Positions 46,711 to 57,417 are shown, counted from the stretch's first letter. The stretch: DNA of 64,000 bases from Erigeron canadensis (GCF_010389155.1 NC_057766.1:28095516-28159515), one strand, 5' to 3'. A program made the numbers and translations. Notes: generated by a model from the letters alone, not told the origin.

Positions 46711-47572
46711 AATACGAATATAGATGCACGAAAAAACAAACATTTACCAACGAATCATTGAACGATCACAAGCATACTATTAAATTAACATAATGTTTGC
46801 ATTTATAATTTTAACGTTCATGAACATTTCTTCACAACTGTATGTCTGTATGTATAAGTGTAAGTGTGTAACCAAGCCCTACAAGCCCATCATGTTATTG
46901 CCTTATTGGGCTAACCACTAACGTTCAATCCATATCGTAACGACTAACGAGTAAAATGTATAAAAATTTAAAAAATGGTAAAATCATAAATGCTAGCCGT
47001 AGACAAAAAGTTAGAGCCACCTCATTCGCCGGTCGAATCATCCTCGCTTCGCGGTACACCATATAAAAGGCTATAAAGTAAAAGTAAGTACAACTTGACA
47101 TTCAAAATATTAGTTACATTACTATTACTATATATTGTAATATATAGTGAAAAAATCATGGAAACTCTTTTTTTTTGAAAACCAAAAAACTCATCCTGAC
47201 CATCCATTTATCATGATTTACAGTCCAGATTAAAACTTCTTCCCTACATATAATTTTCACACGGAGGGGTATATCCGTCATTTTACTACTTGAACAAAAC
47301 CCCCAAAACAATTTGTGTTTCTCATTCAGATCCCTGGCCCTAATTCTCTCTCTCTCGCTCTATTTCCTCTCCTCCCTCCATTTCTTCTCCGGCCTGCTTT
47401 TTTTCTCCGGCCGCCATCTATTATCTGGCCGAATTCGTGGCTAATAATGTTTAATCGATTCTTATCTCTGGACGCCGTTTCTTTTCACTCAAAATCTACT
47501 ATTTCAATCAAATCAAAACCTAGGGTTTGCTATCAAAAATTTTAGAACCCTAAAATAATAAGCAGAAATCGA
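46711..47572. other. Spacer and promoter-like region before the MHF1-like exon
   Basis: The last ~250 bases are pyrimidine-rich (CTCTCTCTCTCGCTC near 47350) like a plant 5' UTR. No further gene was seen. Confidence 0.4.
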
Positions 47573-47690
47573 ATGGATCCGATTGAGGACGGCGGAAGCG
47601 AATACGACATAGCAGAAGAAGATGAAAAAACCACTAATCATCTCCGTGATCGTTTTCGCCTTTCCACAATCTCTATTGCTCAATCTGAAG
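47573..47690 (+). pseudogene. MHF1/CENP-S-like first exon, rest missing
   Basis: The frame starts MDPIEDGGSEYDIAEEDEKT and goes on with LRDRFRLSTISIAQSE, which matches the start of plant MHF1 (CENP-S), a histone-fold protein of the Fanconi-type DNA repair and meiotic anti-crossover pathway. The exon ends in a GT donor after one base of the next codon (phase 1), where the family has an Ala codon, so the splice position fits. Downstream I found only microsatellite DNA and unrelated fragments; no exon with the histone-fold core appears before the window ends. It is therefore either a captured or orphaned exon or, less likely, the start of a gene with very long introns. Identification rests on memory of the family. 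Confidence 0.6.
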
Positions 47691-48002
47691 GTCTCTCTCT
47701 CTCTCTATATATATATACATATCTATATATATATATACACATTTATATCTATATCTGTATCTATATGGCTTGGAGAAGTAATTGTGATATTTTGATTTTC
47801 TTAATTCCGATTATATGTTGTTTCTGGAAATCAGAAGTATATTTATATTTTGATTATTATATATGTTGTCATTATAGATATAAGTTTGTGAGTTAGTATG
47901 TGTAAGTGCGTGTTCTCAATTGAGATTTTGGTGACGTCATTTTAAGTTTATTCAAGTAACCAAAACTTGAATTAATAGTTTGTATCAATTTATATTGTAT
48001 AG
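47691..48002. repeat. CT/TA microsatellite and AT-rich sequence after the exon
   Basis: (CT)n then (TA)n runs at about 47691-47770, then AT-rich sequence up to an AG acceptor-like site at 48002. Confidence 0.5.
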
Positions 48003-48407
48003 GAAAGTATATGTTGCTAATGTTAAGTTAGAAAGATCAATGGAATTAAGGTTAATTAATGGTGTTGCTTATAAGAGTTCTTGGTATGAGAATTGGGGAT
48101 TTAAGCTTGGAATGAAATTTTTAGTGTTACAGAGAATAAATGCAAGGGAGTTGTGTTATTTCTAGCACAATTAGATCTCGATTAGCTTCTTGATGACTTT
48201 TAAAAACACTCGCTGTGGAAGGAAATTGGAAGAAACAGTCAATAAGTATCGCGAACTAAGTGAAACCCGACTTACTTACATGAGCGAGTTACAGTTTTTG
48301 ATTGAGTTCAAGAGGAGGTATTTCGTCATTGCAAATGATGAAGCTGAACATAAGGAGAATGATGAGGAAACTAAAGAAGAAAAAGAAGAAGTAGAAGAAG
48401 AAGATGT

Positions 48408-48440
<33 letters not shown>

Positions 48441-48908
48441 AGAAGAAGAAGAAGAAGAAGAAGCTCAAGATGAGGATGATGAGGAGGATGCTGATCAGAA
48501 AGTAGCGGAGATGCAAATTACTAGAAAGTTGAGAAAAAGAAAGAAGCCTAATAAACAAGTTGGTTACATATGGCAAGTTAAGAAAACGCCCATGAAAAAA
48601 TGCAAGAAATTAGCCATCAAGAATCCCACAGATAGATGGTCAAAGAGAGGTAGCTAGGAAAAGATAAAACCAACTTATTTTATTCAATCATTGTGTAATA
48701 AATGTTATATATAGTTATGTGCAAATCATTAAACTAGCTATGCCTTAATTGCAGGTATGATGCTGAACTCGGTCTTTTAGAATTAATGAAGGAAAAGCAA
48801 GCAAAGATAGGCAATCCAATTACAAGGCCTCAACTTAGAATTGAAGCAAGAAAGAGGATTGGTGACACTGGCCTCTTAGACCACCTCCTCAAACAAGTCG
48901 CAAACAAG
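48003..48908 (+). pseudogene. Fragment of a PHD-finger (MMD1-type)/DYAD-like meiotic gene
   Basis: Three pieces read in order. First, 48003 onward: MELRLINGVAYKSSWYENWG, like the HGVAYG.SWFG.WG segment of plant PHD-finger proteins of the MMD1/MS1 group. Second, around 48206-48654: NTRCGRKLEETVNKYRELSE, then a run of about 20 Glu from a (GAA)n microsatellite, then basic residues and DRWSKR. Third, 48755-48908: YDAELGLLELMKEKQAK, NPITRPQLRIEARK and IGDTGLLDHLLK, the conserved C-terminal block shared with DYAD/SWI1/AMEIOTIC1. Between pieces one and two the best frame has a TAG and a one-base insertion. No PHD finger is visible, and the last two pieces do not join cleanly in frame at the nearest GT/AG sites. 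Proteins of both families control male meiosis. I read this as a decayed fragment; whether the source was MMD1-like or DYAD-like is open. Confidence 0.5.
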
Positions 48909-49190
48909 GTGGCAATATTTTTAGGTAATTTGAAGTGTAATGTGTTTTGTGTGTTTGCTATTTCTTGTTGTAGTCTTAAAATTTAAGATCTTTTTTGAGC
49001 AGTTTTGGGCCGTTTAGGACAAAAAAATGGGTGTGATTTGTAGTAGTATTTAGGATCTTTTTTGAGTGTGTTTTGTAGTAGTACTTAGGCTGTTTGTTAC
49101 AACATGTTTTGCAGCAGTTTTAGACCTTCTTTACAACAAATGGGTGTGATTTGTAGCAGGTTTTAGGCTTTTTTTTACAAAAGGTTGGCA
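48909..49190. other. Transition into the tandem repeats
   Basis: Short related words such as GTTTTGTAGTAGT and TTTGTAGCAG recur about every 60 bases and may be eroded outer units of the 63-bp repeat. Confidence 0.35.
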
Positions 49191-49194
49191 GTGT

Positions 49195-49700
49195 ATGAAT
49201 TCTCGAAACCAAAACACAATGTGTTTTCGATTTGTAGCATCTTGTGTTTGGCCATTTATGAATTCTCGAAACCAAAACACAATGTGTTTTGGACTTGAAG
49301 CATTTTGTGTTTGGCCATTTATGAATTCTCGAAACCAAAACACAATGTGTTTTGGACTTGAAGCATCTTGTGTTTGGCCATTTATGAATTCTCGAAACCA
49401 AAACACGATGTGTTTTAGACTTGAAGCATCTTGTGTATGGCCATTGTAGGAACTACCTGAACCGAAACACAATGTGTTTCGTATTAGAAACACCTTGTGT
49501 ATGGCCACGGTAGGAATACTCAAAACCGAAACACAATGTGTTTTGGATTAGAAACATCTCGTGTATGGCCATTGTAGAAACTACTCGAAATCGAAACACA
49601 AAGTGTTTTGGATTAGAAACACCTTGTGTATGGCCACTGTAAGAACTACTCAAAACCAATACACAATGTGTTTTGTATTAGAAACACCTTGCGTATGGCC
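49195..49700 (+). repeat. 63-bp tandem repeat, block 1 (about 8 units)
   Basis: Units start at 49195, 49258, 49321, 49384 and 49447 and continue to about 49700 with a period of 63. Each holds the palindrome CCAAAACACA-A-TGTGTTTTGG or a close variant. Units 1-4 (GAATTCTCGAAACC type) and units 5-8 (GTAGGAACTAC type) form two subfamilies. Because 63 is a multiple of three and units lack stops in some frames, several long open frames arise on both strands; I do not take them as genes. Confidence 0.9.
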
Positions 49701-49919
49701 ATTTTAGGAATTATTATGGCCTTTGAAAACATACTTTACCTTTACTCTTCATCAAATCTGTAATTGACACATCATGTGTTTAAACAAATGATCATATAAA
49801 CAACATTTTATATAATCAACACTTTTATAACAAAAGGTTGTTTTTTTTTTGTGTTTAGAGCAGTTCATGTGAGCCTGTTTGGCTGGGTTTCTTTCGTGAC
49901 AATTTTTGCATGTTTTCAA

Positions 49920-50300
49920 CAGGTTGGTCATGGATTATAATCAAAAGTTATTGCTCCTCATTGTGATGTTCTTGTATCTTCGCTACTTCAGTTATGTCCG
50001 AGCACCATTTTACATTAGAGTTGTTGCAAGGGAATGATACACAATGCATTGAACTCCTACGTATGTCTTGCGCTTCACAATTTTATACGAAAAGAGGGTT
50101 TAAGTGATGAGTTTTTCTGATGAATATGATCAACCAAATGTAACCCTTCAAAATGGAGATGAGAGTGTAATGGGTGGTGGTGAAGATGGAGAACAAGTAC
50201 CAAGACATGGAAGTGCAGCGGACCGTGAATTCATGAGTCAACTTCGAGATCAAATAGCACAACGCTTAATGCAAAACAATGTACTTCAATTTTGTTTTGC
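49920..50300 (+). pseudogene. Possible Harbinger-nuclease (ALP1/HARBI1-like) remnant
   Basis: Scraps such as GNDTQCIELLRMSC and, after an intervening ATG at 50104, RHGSAADREFMSQLRDQIAQ resemble parts of plant ALP1/HARBI1-like transposase relatives (the RDxIAxxM-type segment). The 72-residue frame from 50104 ends at 50322 without a clear domain. The identification is weak. Confidence 0.3.
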
Positions 50301-50447
50301 TATTTTTGTATTTTTAATATAACTTGAATGTTAAATAACTTTTATCTTGTAAGATCAGCTTAACCTTACATATTATGAGTTTATGCTTACATTATCCAAT
50401 TTATAAAACAAAAAGTCTTATATTTTTAGCTTGCAACGGCTTAAATT

Positions 50448-50850
50448 CTCAATGTGTTTTGGATTTGAGAGATCTTGTGTATCACCATTTTACGAATTCA
50501 ATGTGTTTTGGATTTGAAACATCTTATGTACGGCCATTTTATGAATTCTCGAAACCAAAACACAATGTGTTTTCGATTTGAAGCATCTTGTGTTTGGCCA
50601 TTTTATGAATTCTCGAAACCAAAACACAATGTGTTTTGGACTTGAAGCATCTTGTGTTTGGCCATTTATGATTTCTCAAAACCAAAACACAATGTGTTTT
50701 GGACTTGAAGCATCTTGTGTTTGGCCATTTATGAATTCTCGAAACCAAAACACAATGTGTTTTGGACTTGAAGCATCTTGTGTTGGGCCATTGCAAGAAC
50801 TACCTGAACCGAAACACAATGTGTTTCGTATTACAAACACCTTGCGTATT
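50448..50850 (+). repeat. 63-bp tandem repeat, block 2 (about 6-7 units)
   Basis: The same unit family as block 1, again passing from a GAATTCTCGAAACC type to a final GCAAGAACTACCTGAACC type, in the same order as block 1. Block 2 thus looks like a copy of block 1's layout. Confidence 0.85.
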
Positions 50851-50949
50851 GAGCCTTTGGCCTACTATAGCATTTTAAACTCCATCAAAATTTGCAATCT
50901 TTATCAGATACGTAAAGACTATTGAGCCTTTGGTCCATATATGTTAGCC

Positions 50950-52540
50950 ATTAAGGTTTAGATCTTTCCAATCGGGTTTTAATGGGTAGCTTAAGGTTTA
51001 GGGTTTGAAGCTGTAGGGTTAGCCTAACCCTACGGCTTCAAACTCTAAATCCTTAAGCATACTGTGACTTCTGTCCCCCTCCTGTATCCTTTAGCATGCT
51101 AGGGTTTAGCCTTTAGGGAGCTTCAAACCATAAACCCTTAAGCGTACCGTGACTTCCGTCCCCCTTCTGTAGCCTTTAGCATGCTAGGGTTTAGATCTTT
51201 CCAATCAGTTTTTAATGGGTAGCTTAGGGTTTAGGGTTTGAAATTGTAGGGTTAACCGTTAGGACGGCTAACCCTACGGCTTCAAACCCTAAACCCTAAG
51301 CGTACCGTATACATATGTCCCCCTCTTGTAGCCTTTAGCATTCTAGGGTTTAGCATTTAGGGTTTAGATCCTTCAAATCGGTTTTTAATGGGTAGCTTAG
51401 GGTTTAGGGTTTGAAGTAGCCAGCTTCAAACCCTAAACCCTAAGCGTACTGTGACTTCCGTCCCCCTCGTGTAGCCTTTAGCATTCTAGGGTTTAGCATT
51501 TAGGGTTTAGATCCTTCAAATCGGTTTTTAATGGGTAGCTTTGGGTTTAGGGTTTGAAGCTGTAGGGTTAGCCTACGGCTTCAAACCCTAAACCCTAAGC
51601 GTACTGTAACTTCCGTCCCCCTCGTGTAGCCTTTAGCATTCTAGGGTTTAGCCTTTAGGGTTTAGATCCTTCCAATCGGTTTTTAATGGATAACTTAGGG
51701 TTTAGGGTTTGAAGCTGTAGGGTTAGCCGCGCTACGGCTTCAAACCATAAACCCTTAAGCGTACCGTGACTTCTGTCCCCCTCCTGTAGCCTTTAGCATG
51801 CTAGGGTTTAGCCTTTAGGGTTTAGATCTTTCCAATCGGTTTTTAATGGGTAGCTTAGGGTTTAGGGTTTGAAGCTGGCTAACCCTACGGCTTCAAACCA
51901 TAAACCCTTAAGCGTACCGTGACTTCCGTCCCCCTCCTGTAGCCTTTAGCATGCTAGGGTTTAGCCTTTAGGGTTTAGATCTTTCCAATCGGTTTTTAAT
52001 GGGTAGCTTAGGGTTTAGGGTTTGAATCTATAGGGTTAGCCTACGGCTTCAAACCATAAACCCTTAAGCGTACCGTGACTTCCGTCCCCTTCCTGTAGCC
52101 TTTAGCATGCTAGGGTTTAGCCTTTAGGGTTTAGATCTTTCCAATCGGTTTTTAATGGGTAGCTTAGGGTTTAGGGTTTGAAGCTGTGTTAGGCTAACCC
52201 TACGGCTTCAAACCATAAACCCTTAAGCGTACCGTGACTTCCATCCCCCTAAAGATTGGCCATTTTATGAATTCTCGAAACCAAAACACAATGTGTTTTC
52301 GATTTGAAGCATCTTGTGTTTGGCCATTTATGAATTCTCGAAACCAAAACACAATGTGTTTTGGACTTGAAGCATCTTGTGTTTGGCCATTTATGAATTC
52401 TCGAAACCAAAACACGATGTGTACCGTGACTTCCGTTCCCCTCCTATAGCCTTTAGCATTCTAGGGTTTAGATCTATCCCGAGTTTTTATATGGTAGCTT
52501 AGGGGTTAGGGTTTGAAGTTGTAGGGTTAGCCGTTAGGCC
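50950..52540 (+). repeat. ~155-bp tandem repeat with telomere-like words and a built-in hairpin
   Basis: Counting from TTTTTAATGG, units start at about 51382, 51525, 51680, 51840, 51993 and 52149, with more diverged units before (about 50978, 51208) and after (about 52475). Each has CTTAGGGTTTAGGGTTTGAA, a short middle, then TTCAAACC(C/A)TAAACCCT, which pair as a hairpin with a stem of about 20 bp. A constant part follows: CCGTGACTTCCGTCCCCCTC, TAGCCTTTAGCATGCTAGGG. The TTTAGGG words recall the plant telomere heptamer, but they are spaced within a longer unit and do not form a telomeric array. Confidence 0.85.
52256..52423 (+). repeat. 63-bp repeat, block 3, inserted in the 155-bp array
   Basis: About 2.6 units of the 63-bp family break into a 155-bp unit: the constant part is cut after CCGTGACTTCCATCCCCCT, and CCGTGACTTCCGTTCCCCTC resumes after the block. 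It shows that the two families exchanged or transposed within the locus. Confidence 0.85.
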
Positions 52541-52935
52541 ATTGTAGGAATTATCGCCATTTTATGAATTCTTGAAACCAAAACACAAACTGTTTTGGAT
52601 TTGAAGCATCTTGTGTATGGCCATTGTAGGAGCGATGGCCATTTTAAGAATTCTTGAAACCAAAACACATAGTGTTTTGGATTTGAAGCATCTTGTGTAT
52701 GGCCATTTATGAATTCTCGAAATCAAAACACAATGTGTTTTTGGATTTGAAACATCTTGTGCATGGCCATTGTAGGAACTATGGCCATTTTATGAAATCT
52801 TGAAACCAAAACACAAAGTGATTTATGTTTTGGATTTGAAGCATCTTGTGTATGGCCATTTATGAATTTTCGAAACCAAAACACAATGTGTTTTTGGATT
52901 TGAAGCAGCCTGTGTATGGCCATTGTCCGGTTGTG
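52540..52935 (+). repeat. 63-bp repeat, block 4 (diverged units)
   Basis: Five to six units with more variation, carrying GAATTCTTGAAACC and ATTTGAAGCATCTTGTGTATGG. Unit lengths vary more than in blocks 1-2. Confidence 0.8.
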
Positions 52936-53342
52936 GTTGGACGTCATTTGGTTTCTGGTTACCTTTACAATTGTTCCATAAGCAGTAAGCGTTACACGTT
53001 GAAAAAGGGGAATTATACAAAATATGCCTTCATTTTCGTTGCATTTTATTTAAATCCAAAAATAACTAGAGAGCACATGGTATTAGGTTAATAGCATCTT
53101 GGCTTACAAGTTGCAGAAAGAAGATAAGTTTAAACTACACGGATGCATATGAATTGAGTGAGCAGTTTCTTTATACAACTAAAACTTCATTTTTCCTTTT
53201 GCATAGTGTTGGATTTCTAAAACAATTACCGAAAACTAATACACATTCACGAAACCAATACTGCAAGGAGCAAAAAGGGAAATCCACAGAGATTACATAA
53301 AGAACGTGAAAACATAAGCATTGAAACTTCCTAAGATATGGT
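52936..53342. other. Spacer, nothing recognised
   Basis: No repeat unit and no gene was recognised here. Confidence 0.35.
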
Positions 53343-53597
53343 TTAGAAGAAGAGTTTTCTAGGATGAGATGGAGTAGGTGACGGCATGCTCAAAGACTTC
53401 TGAGAAATGGAAGGTCGTGTAATTTCTGGAGTTCTATCAACAAGTTTTGCTCCCTTGGGGTCTGACAGAAGAGATTTCTAAAAAGACTGTGCAAATCCTG
53501 TAGCAACAATAGTCACATGAATCTCCCCATTGTATCTCTCGTCCACAACTGCCCCAGATATAATGTTTGCTCAAGGATCGGCCAAATTTGTTACCAC
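53343..53597 (-). pseudogene. FtsZ1 (plastid division) last exon, with stops
   Basis: The minus strand reads, from a TTTGTCAG acceptor, VVTNLADP, then a stop (TGA), ANIISGAVVDERYNGEIHVT, IVATGFAQSF, then a stop (TAG, probably from CAG), KSLLSDPKGAKLVDR, a linker, and PSHPRKLFF with TAA at 53345-53343. This is the C-terminal end of plant FtsZ1, the tubulin-like protein of the chloroplast division ring, including its typical LFF terminus. The upstream exons with the GTP-binding and catalytic loops are absent. Two in-frame stops show it is a dead fragment. It lies on the opposite strand to the neighbouring fragments at 47.5-48.9 kb. Confidence 0.85.
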
Positions 53598-53699
53598 CTG
53601 ACAAATTAAGCACATTCAGATACAAAAAACGGGTCAAAATGGATTCGACAACCCCAAAAGTCCGTTACAATACATAAAAACCTCAATTATTTGATTATT

Positions 53700-54059
53700 T
53701 TTTAGAATACTGTTAATAGTCATATATAATGCATTACCTTACTTCAATTATTTTTAAAACCCTTTTTCCCCATATTTCAATTATTTTAGTTTTCTTTGTT
53801 TTGTTAAATCTTTTTGAGGTTTTAAAGAATTTCTCTTTTTGTTTTTATCCTATTTATTTGTTTTTATCATTTTATGTTTTTTTGTTTTTATCATTTGTGT
53901 TTTTTTTGGTTTTATTATATATAATTCCTTTGTATATTTTTGTGTTTTTGTAATGTTTTTACATTTAATAATTGCATTATATTTATAACTTTTCATATTG
54001 GTTTTGTATTTCTATTTGTTCTCTTTATTTTTGTGTTTTTTGTTGTAATATATATATAC

Positions 54060-54101
<42 letters not shown>

Positions 54102-54456
54102 ATTTTTTCGTCTTCTCTATTTTCACCATTTCGTTTCCTTATACTCTTTTCTATTATATCTCTTTGTTTTTTCTTTTGTTTATTGGTGTTTATTATAAAT
54201 TTTTTTTTGTTTTTTTTATTCTTTTGTTTTATTATGTATCATTTCGAGTTATTTGTCATAACATTTGGTTTTCCATATACCTTTTTCGCATTTGGCTTTT
54301 GTATCTTTTCTTAAACTCGAAAATGTGGAATTTTAAAATATAATATGAACTCTAGCACTTTCAATATTTCATATGCCATTAAACACACATTCTCACCATC
54401 AACTATATTTCTTACATGCCAAAGACATCCAGCTATGTTTAAAACACGTCACTGGC
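53700..54456. repeat. T-rich low-complexity stretch with (TA)n
   Basis: T-rich on the plus strand from about 53740 to 54320, with a (TA)n run at about 54049-54096. Long open frames here consist almost only of Phe, Ile, Leu and Tyr and reflect composition. Confidence 0.7.
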
Positions 54457-54487
54457 GTTGCCCAAGGGGCGACACCAAACTTTCTAG
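54457..54487 (+). mobile_element. Helitron 3' terminus closing the 47-54 kb patchwork
   Basis: The hairpin GTTGCCC-AAG-GGGCGAC (54457-54473, one G-T pair) is followed ten bases later by CTAG (54484-54487) and T, exactly the Helitron 3' layout. The 5' end of this element was not found with confidence. Confidence 0.65.
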
Positions 54488-55126
54488 TATATATTAAAGG
54501 GCATGGCTATGAATAGTGTCATGCCCATTAATATTTTGCCACTTGTCAACAATCAACGTTCAACACGTGTCACTTGATCAATGGTTGATTTTACACCCCG
54601 TATCGCTATTCAGATTTTGTCATATTGGATTCCGTTTGGGTTTTTTCTCTTTCGTTTATTCTTGATTTTTTCCACAGATTTTTTTGCATAGTAAACTGCC
54701 TACGTGTGAGTTGCTATTTGTTGATGTCAAACCCCGTACCACTATTCAGACTTTACTAAATCGCATCCTTTACGGATTTTCTACTACAGGTTACTTTTTA
54801 GTTTTTTTTCCACATTATTAAGTCATCCAACTTTTTTGTGTCATCCAACCTTTTTGTGTCACACGTCGTATCACAATTTACATTTTATTACATCGCATCC
54901 ACTTGAACGCTCAACTAAGATCTTGATGTTTTTGCTGTATCATATCCCGTTCGGTTTCTACTACGAATTACTTTTTGATTTTTTTCACACTTTTAAATAA
55001 ACATATTCATGACAAAGTGATTTCTAATTAATAAGTGGTTGAAGGTTCAACACAAATACACCAAAATAATATAAGCGTTTCAACAAGACAACTGAGGCCC
55101 CGCAACGCCGGTTCCAAATTTCCTAG
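54483..55126 (+). mobile_element. Second Helitron, directly abutting the first
   Basis: The 5' end TCTAGTATATATTAAAGG overlaps the previous CTAG end. The 3' end has CCCCGCAACGCCGG, then CCAAATTTCCTAG and T. The tail resembles the previous terminus (CCAAACTTTCTAG), so both belong to one family inserted end to end. No coding region. Confidence 0.55.
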
Positions 55127-55351
55127 TTAATGATTAAATATAAAAGTTCGAATAGCACGATAGGGCAATGGATCATGACCTAGTTAGTTTAAATGTTTCT
55201 TTTCGACTTGATTGGCTTAATTCGGAGAATTGTTTACATTAACATAACATATATAACGAACAGAGTGACAATAGTTTAGCTATCTCTTAGTTTAGATAAA
55301 TGGAATAATTAGGTACATTATACATCATACTGATAGTATCTTTATACAAGA

Positions 55352-55972
55352 CTAGCTAATCACTCAGGGTTCAACCCGGATTAACTTATAAACGCCTTAC
55401 AAATTAACTGAATTATATCCGGGTAGTTTTAAAATATATTATCATGTTAAAATGTATAATAACAACGTTAAAAAAATTGAAAGGTTATGATAAGTTATTA
55501 TGTAGATAACGAAACTAAAGGGAAACAGAACATGTACAGCTGTGCACACATGTTGAAACACATACCGATGATAAAAACAAAAAAGTAAAACCTATCCAAA
55601 AAGACAATATAGTTTTCTGCCTATTATAACGAAAAATTAAGGTGATTAAAAACTTACATAATAGTGTGAAGATTTAATAAAAATTTATATTAATGGGATA
55701 TATTTATAAGAAGGATATTTTAAAATTAATATGATAATGCTATAATTAATTAAATTGATGCATGAGAGTATATAATTTTTAAAAGTCTTATGTTATCACA
55801 ATTCTTTTTTATTTATATAATATAATATAATAATTTTAAAAAGATTATTAACTAAACATGACATCATGAATAGAATAAAAATATTTTGAAAAAATTTGTA
55901 GACATGACACATCATAACTGTTTTTAAAAATAGTTTAAAAAACAATTCTTCTTTATTATATATAAATATTGT
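55352..55972 (-). mobile_element. Helitron on the minus strand
   Basis: The minus-strand 3' end has the hairpin CCGGGTT-G-AACCCTG and then GATTAG, CTAG and T (55355-55351). A likely 5' end near 55972 (TTTATATATAATAAAGAAG) is less certain. Confidence 0.5.
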
Positions 55973-56027
55973 ATAAACTAAGCTAGATTACGTACATAAA
56001 GAGTATCCCTTCTTTAACATATCTATA

Positions 56028-56327
56028 TCTATATTTATATTATCTTATAAAGTATATGACTTTTTTCATTTTCTTAAAAAAATTTGATTTACCTAAATTA
56101 TCATTTTTCTTTAATTTCTAATTTAAATATTTACATATGATAAATTGTACTTATAATATTTTTAATGAAAACATTTATAACATACTTCTTAACCCTTAAA
56201 TAACCACATCATTACCGACACCATTGTCGTCACCCGTCGCCACCTCTGCCACTACCACATGTCCGCTACCAAGGCATGCACTACCGCTATCGTCTCCATC
56301 GCATCGCGTGAATATATATTTCTCTAG
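56028..56327 (+). mobile_element. Helitron, GCATCGCG-end family
   Basis: It starts TCTATATTTATATTATCTTA and ends GCATCGCGTGAATATATATT, TCT, CTAG, T. The body has the CACC/GCCACC-type block of its relatives at 29516 and 46609. The CTAG is intact here. Confidence 0.5.
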
Positions 56328-56329
56328 TA

Positions 56330-57415
56330 CTTTAATATACATTCTACTAGGGCCGCCTTTAATAGTCGATGTTTTTTTAATAATTAAACTACTAAATGAT
56401 AAACATAGACCTAACATTTCATGCACATAATGACGTATTTTGGATCGTAATTAGATCATAAACATAAAAAAATGGTTATATATGTTTAATAGTAGTTTAT
56501 ACATGTTAATTAAATACTGTTTATCATCAAACTTGACTTAGGAAGACATAGTCATAAAGGAGAAGTGAAAGTGAGGAGGTGGCGTGGGGGTGTGATCGGC
56601 TTATGCGGGTATAGAAGACAGTTGTAATTGGGTCAGGTCCAGCACGTGTGATACAACGCAACGTGGGTCATGTGTTTCCTACGCCTATAGCTAAATTCCT
56701 TTATGGATCAGATTTCTCCCATATGCTTCTGTTTCCTATTTGTTTTATACAATTATACTTATATTTCATTAATATTTAGAAAAATATTAATCGTTTAAAA
56801 AATCCTTTTAAAATTAAAAGTTCAGAGATTAAATACTTTTGTAATGGACAACAAATATTGGCATCGGTCGTGAATCATATTGCATCACCTCGCAACTCGT
56901 TGTACTTGTAGGATTTAACATTTTGCCGATGAATTATCATATGATTGAAATAGTTTACGAATGGATAAAATATATGGCTGTGCCTAAAAGTGATATATCA
57001 CTAAAAAAGAATGTTTGAGGTAAAAAGTAATAGGATGTTTGAAAGATGAGTGGTGGTTATTGATTAAGTATTAATTGTTATATTAGTTTATAAAAATTTA
57101 GAACTTATTAGTTAGGCTTATTATAACTTTTTCACAAATAAATTCAAAATAAACGTCAATATATTTTTTGATTGGTCGGTTTCTAAATTCAAAGCTAACT
57201 TGAATAATATGTGTACAGACTTATAAAATAAAAAAAGCATCACATTTTTATACGATTGTGTCATATCTCAATATAGATATCAAGTCACCTAAAAATGTTG
57301 ATAAATTGATAAGTTTTTGTGTGTAGTATACACAAAAGTAAATATCAAGCTTAAGATATACTAGATATGGAAAAAGTTAGACATTTAAAACAAATATAAA
57401 AGAATAAACATTACA
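56330..57415. other. Spacer, nothing recognised
   Basis: A less AT-rich patch at about 56570-56720 has no identifiable coding content. Confidence 0.35.

Positions 57416-57417
<2 letters not shown>

Noticed and set aside
47691..47896. Extension of the MHF1-like exon into a longer protein
   Set aside because: The frame past 47690 translates CT and TA microsatellites; a GT donor in the right phase ends the exon there.
49131..49523. Open frames of up to 130 codons on both strands in the 63-bp repeats
   Set aside because: They follow from a repeat period divisible by three; no start context, domain or sequence other than repeats supports a gene.
50950..52540. Interstitial telomere
   Set aside because: TTTAGGG words are spaced within a ~155-bp unit and appear on both strands of a hairpin; there is no run of pure heptamers.
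49195..52935. CRISPR-like array
   Set aside because: Units are contiguous without unique spacers, and the surroundings are clearly a plant nuclear genome.
53940..54343. Two 123-124-codon frames that look like membrane proteins
   Set aside because: They consist of Phe/Ile/Tyr/Leu from T-rich and TA-rich DNA and overlap each other in different frames.
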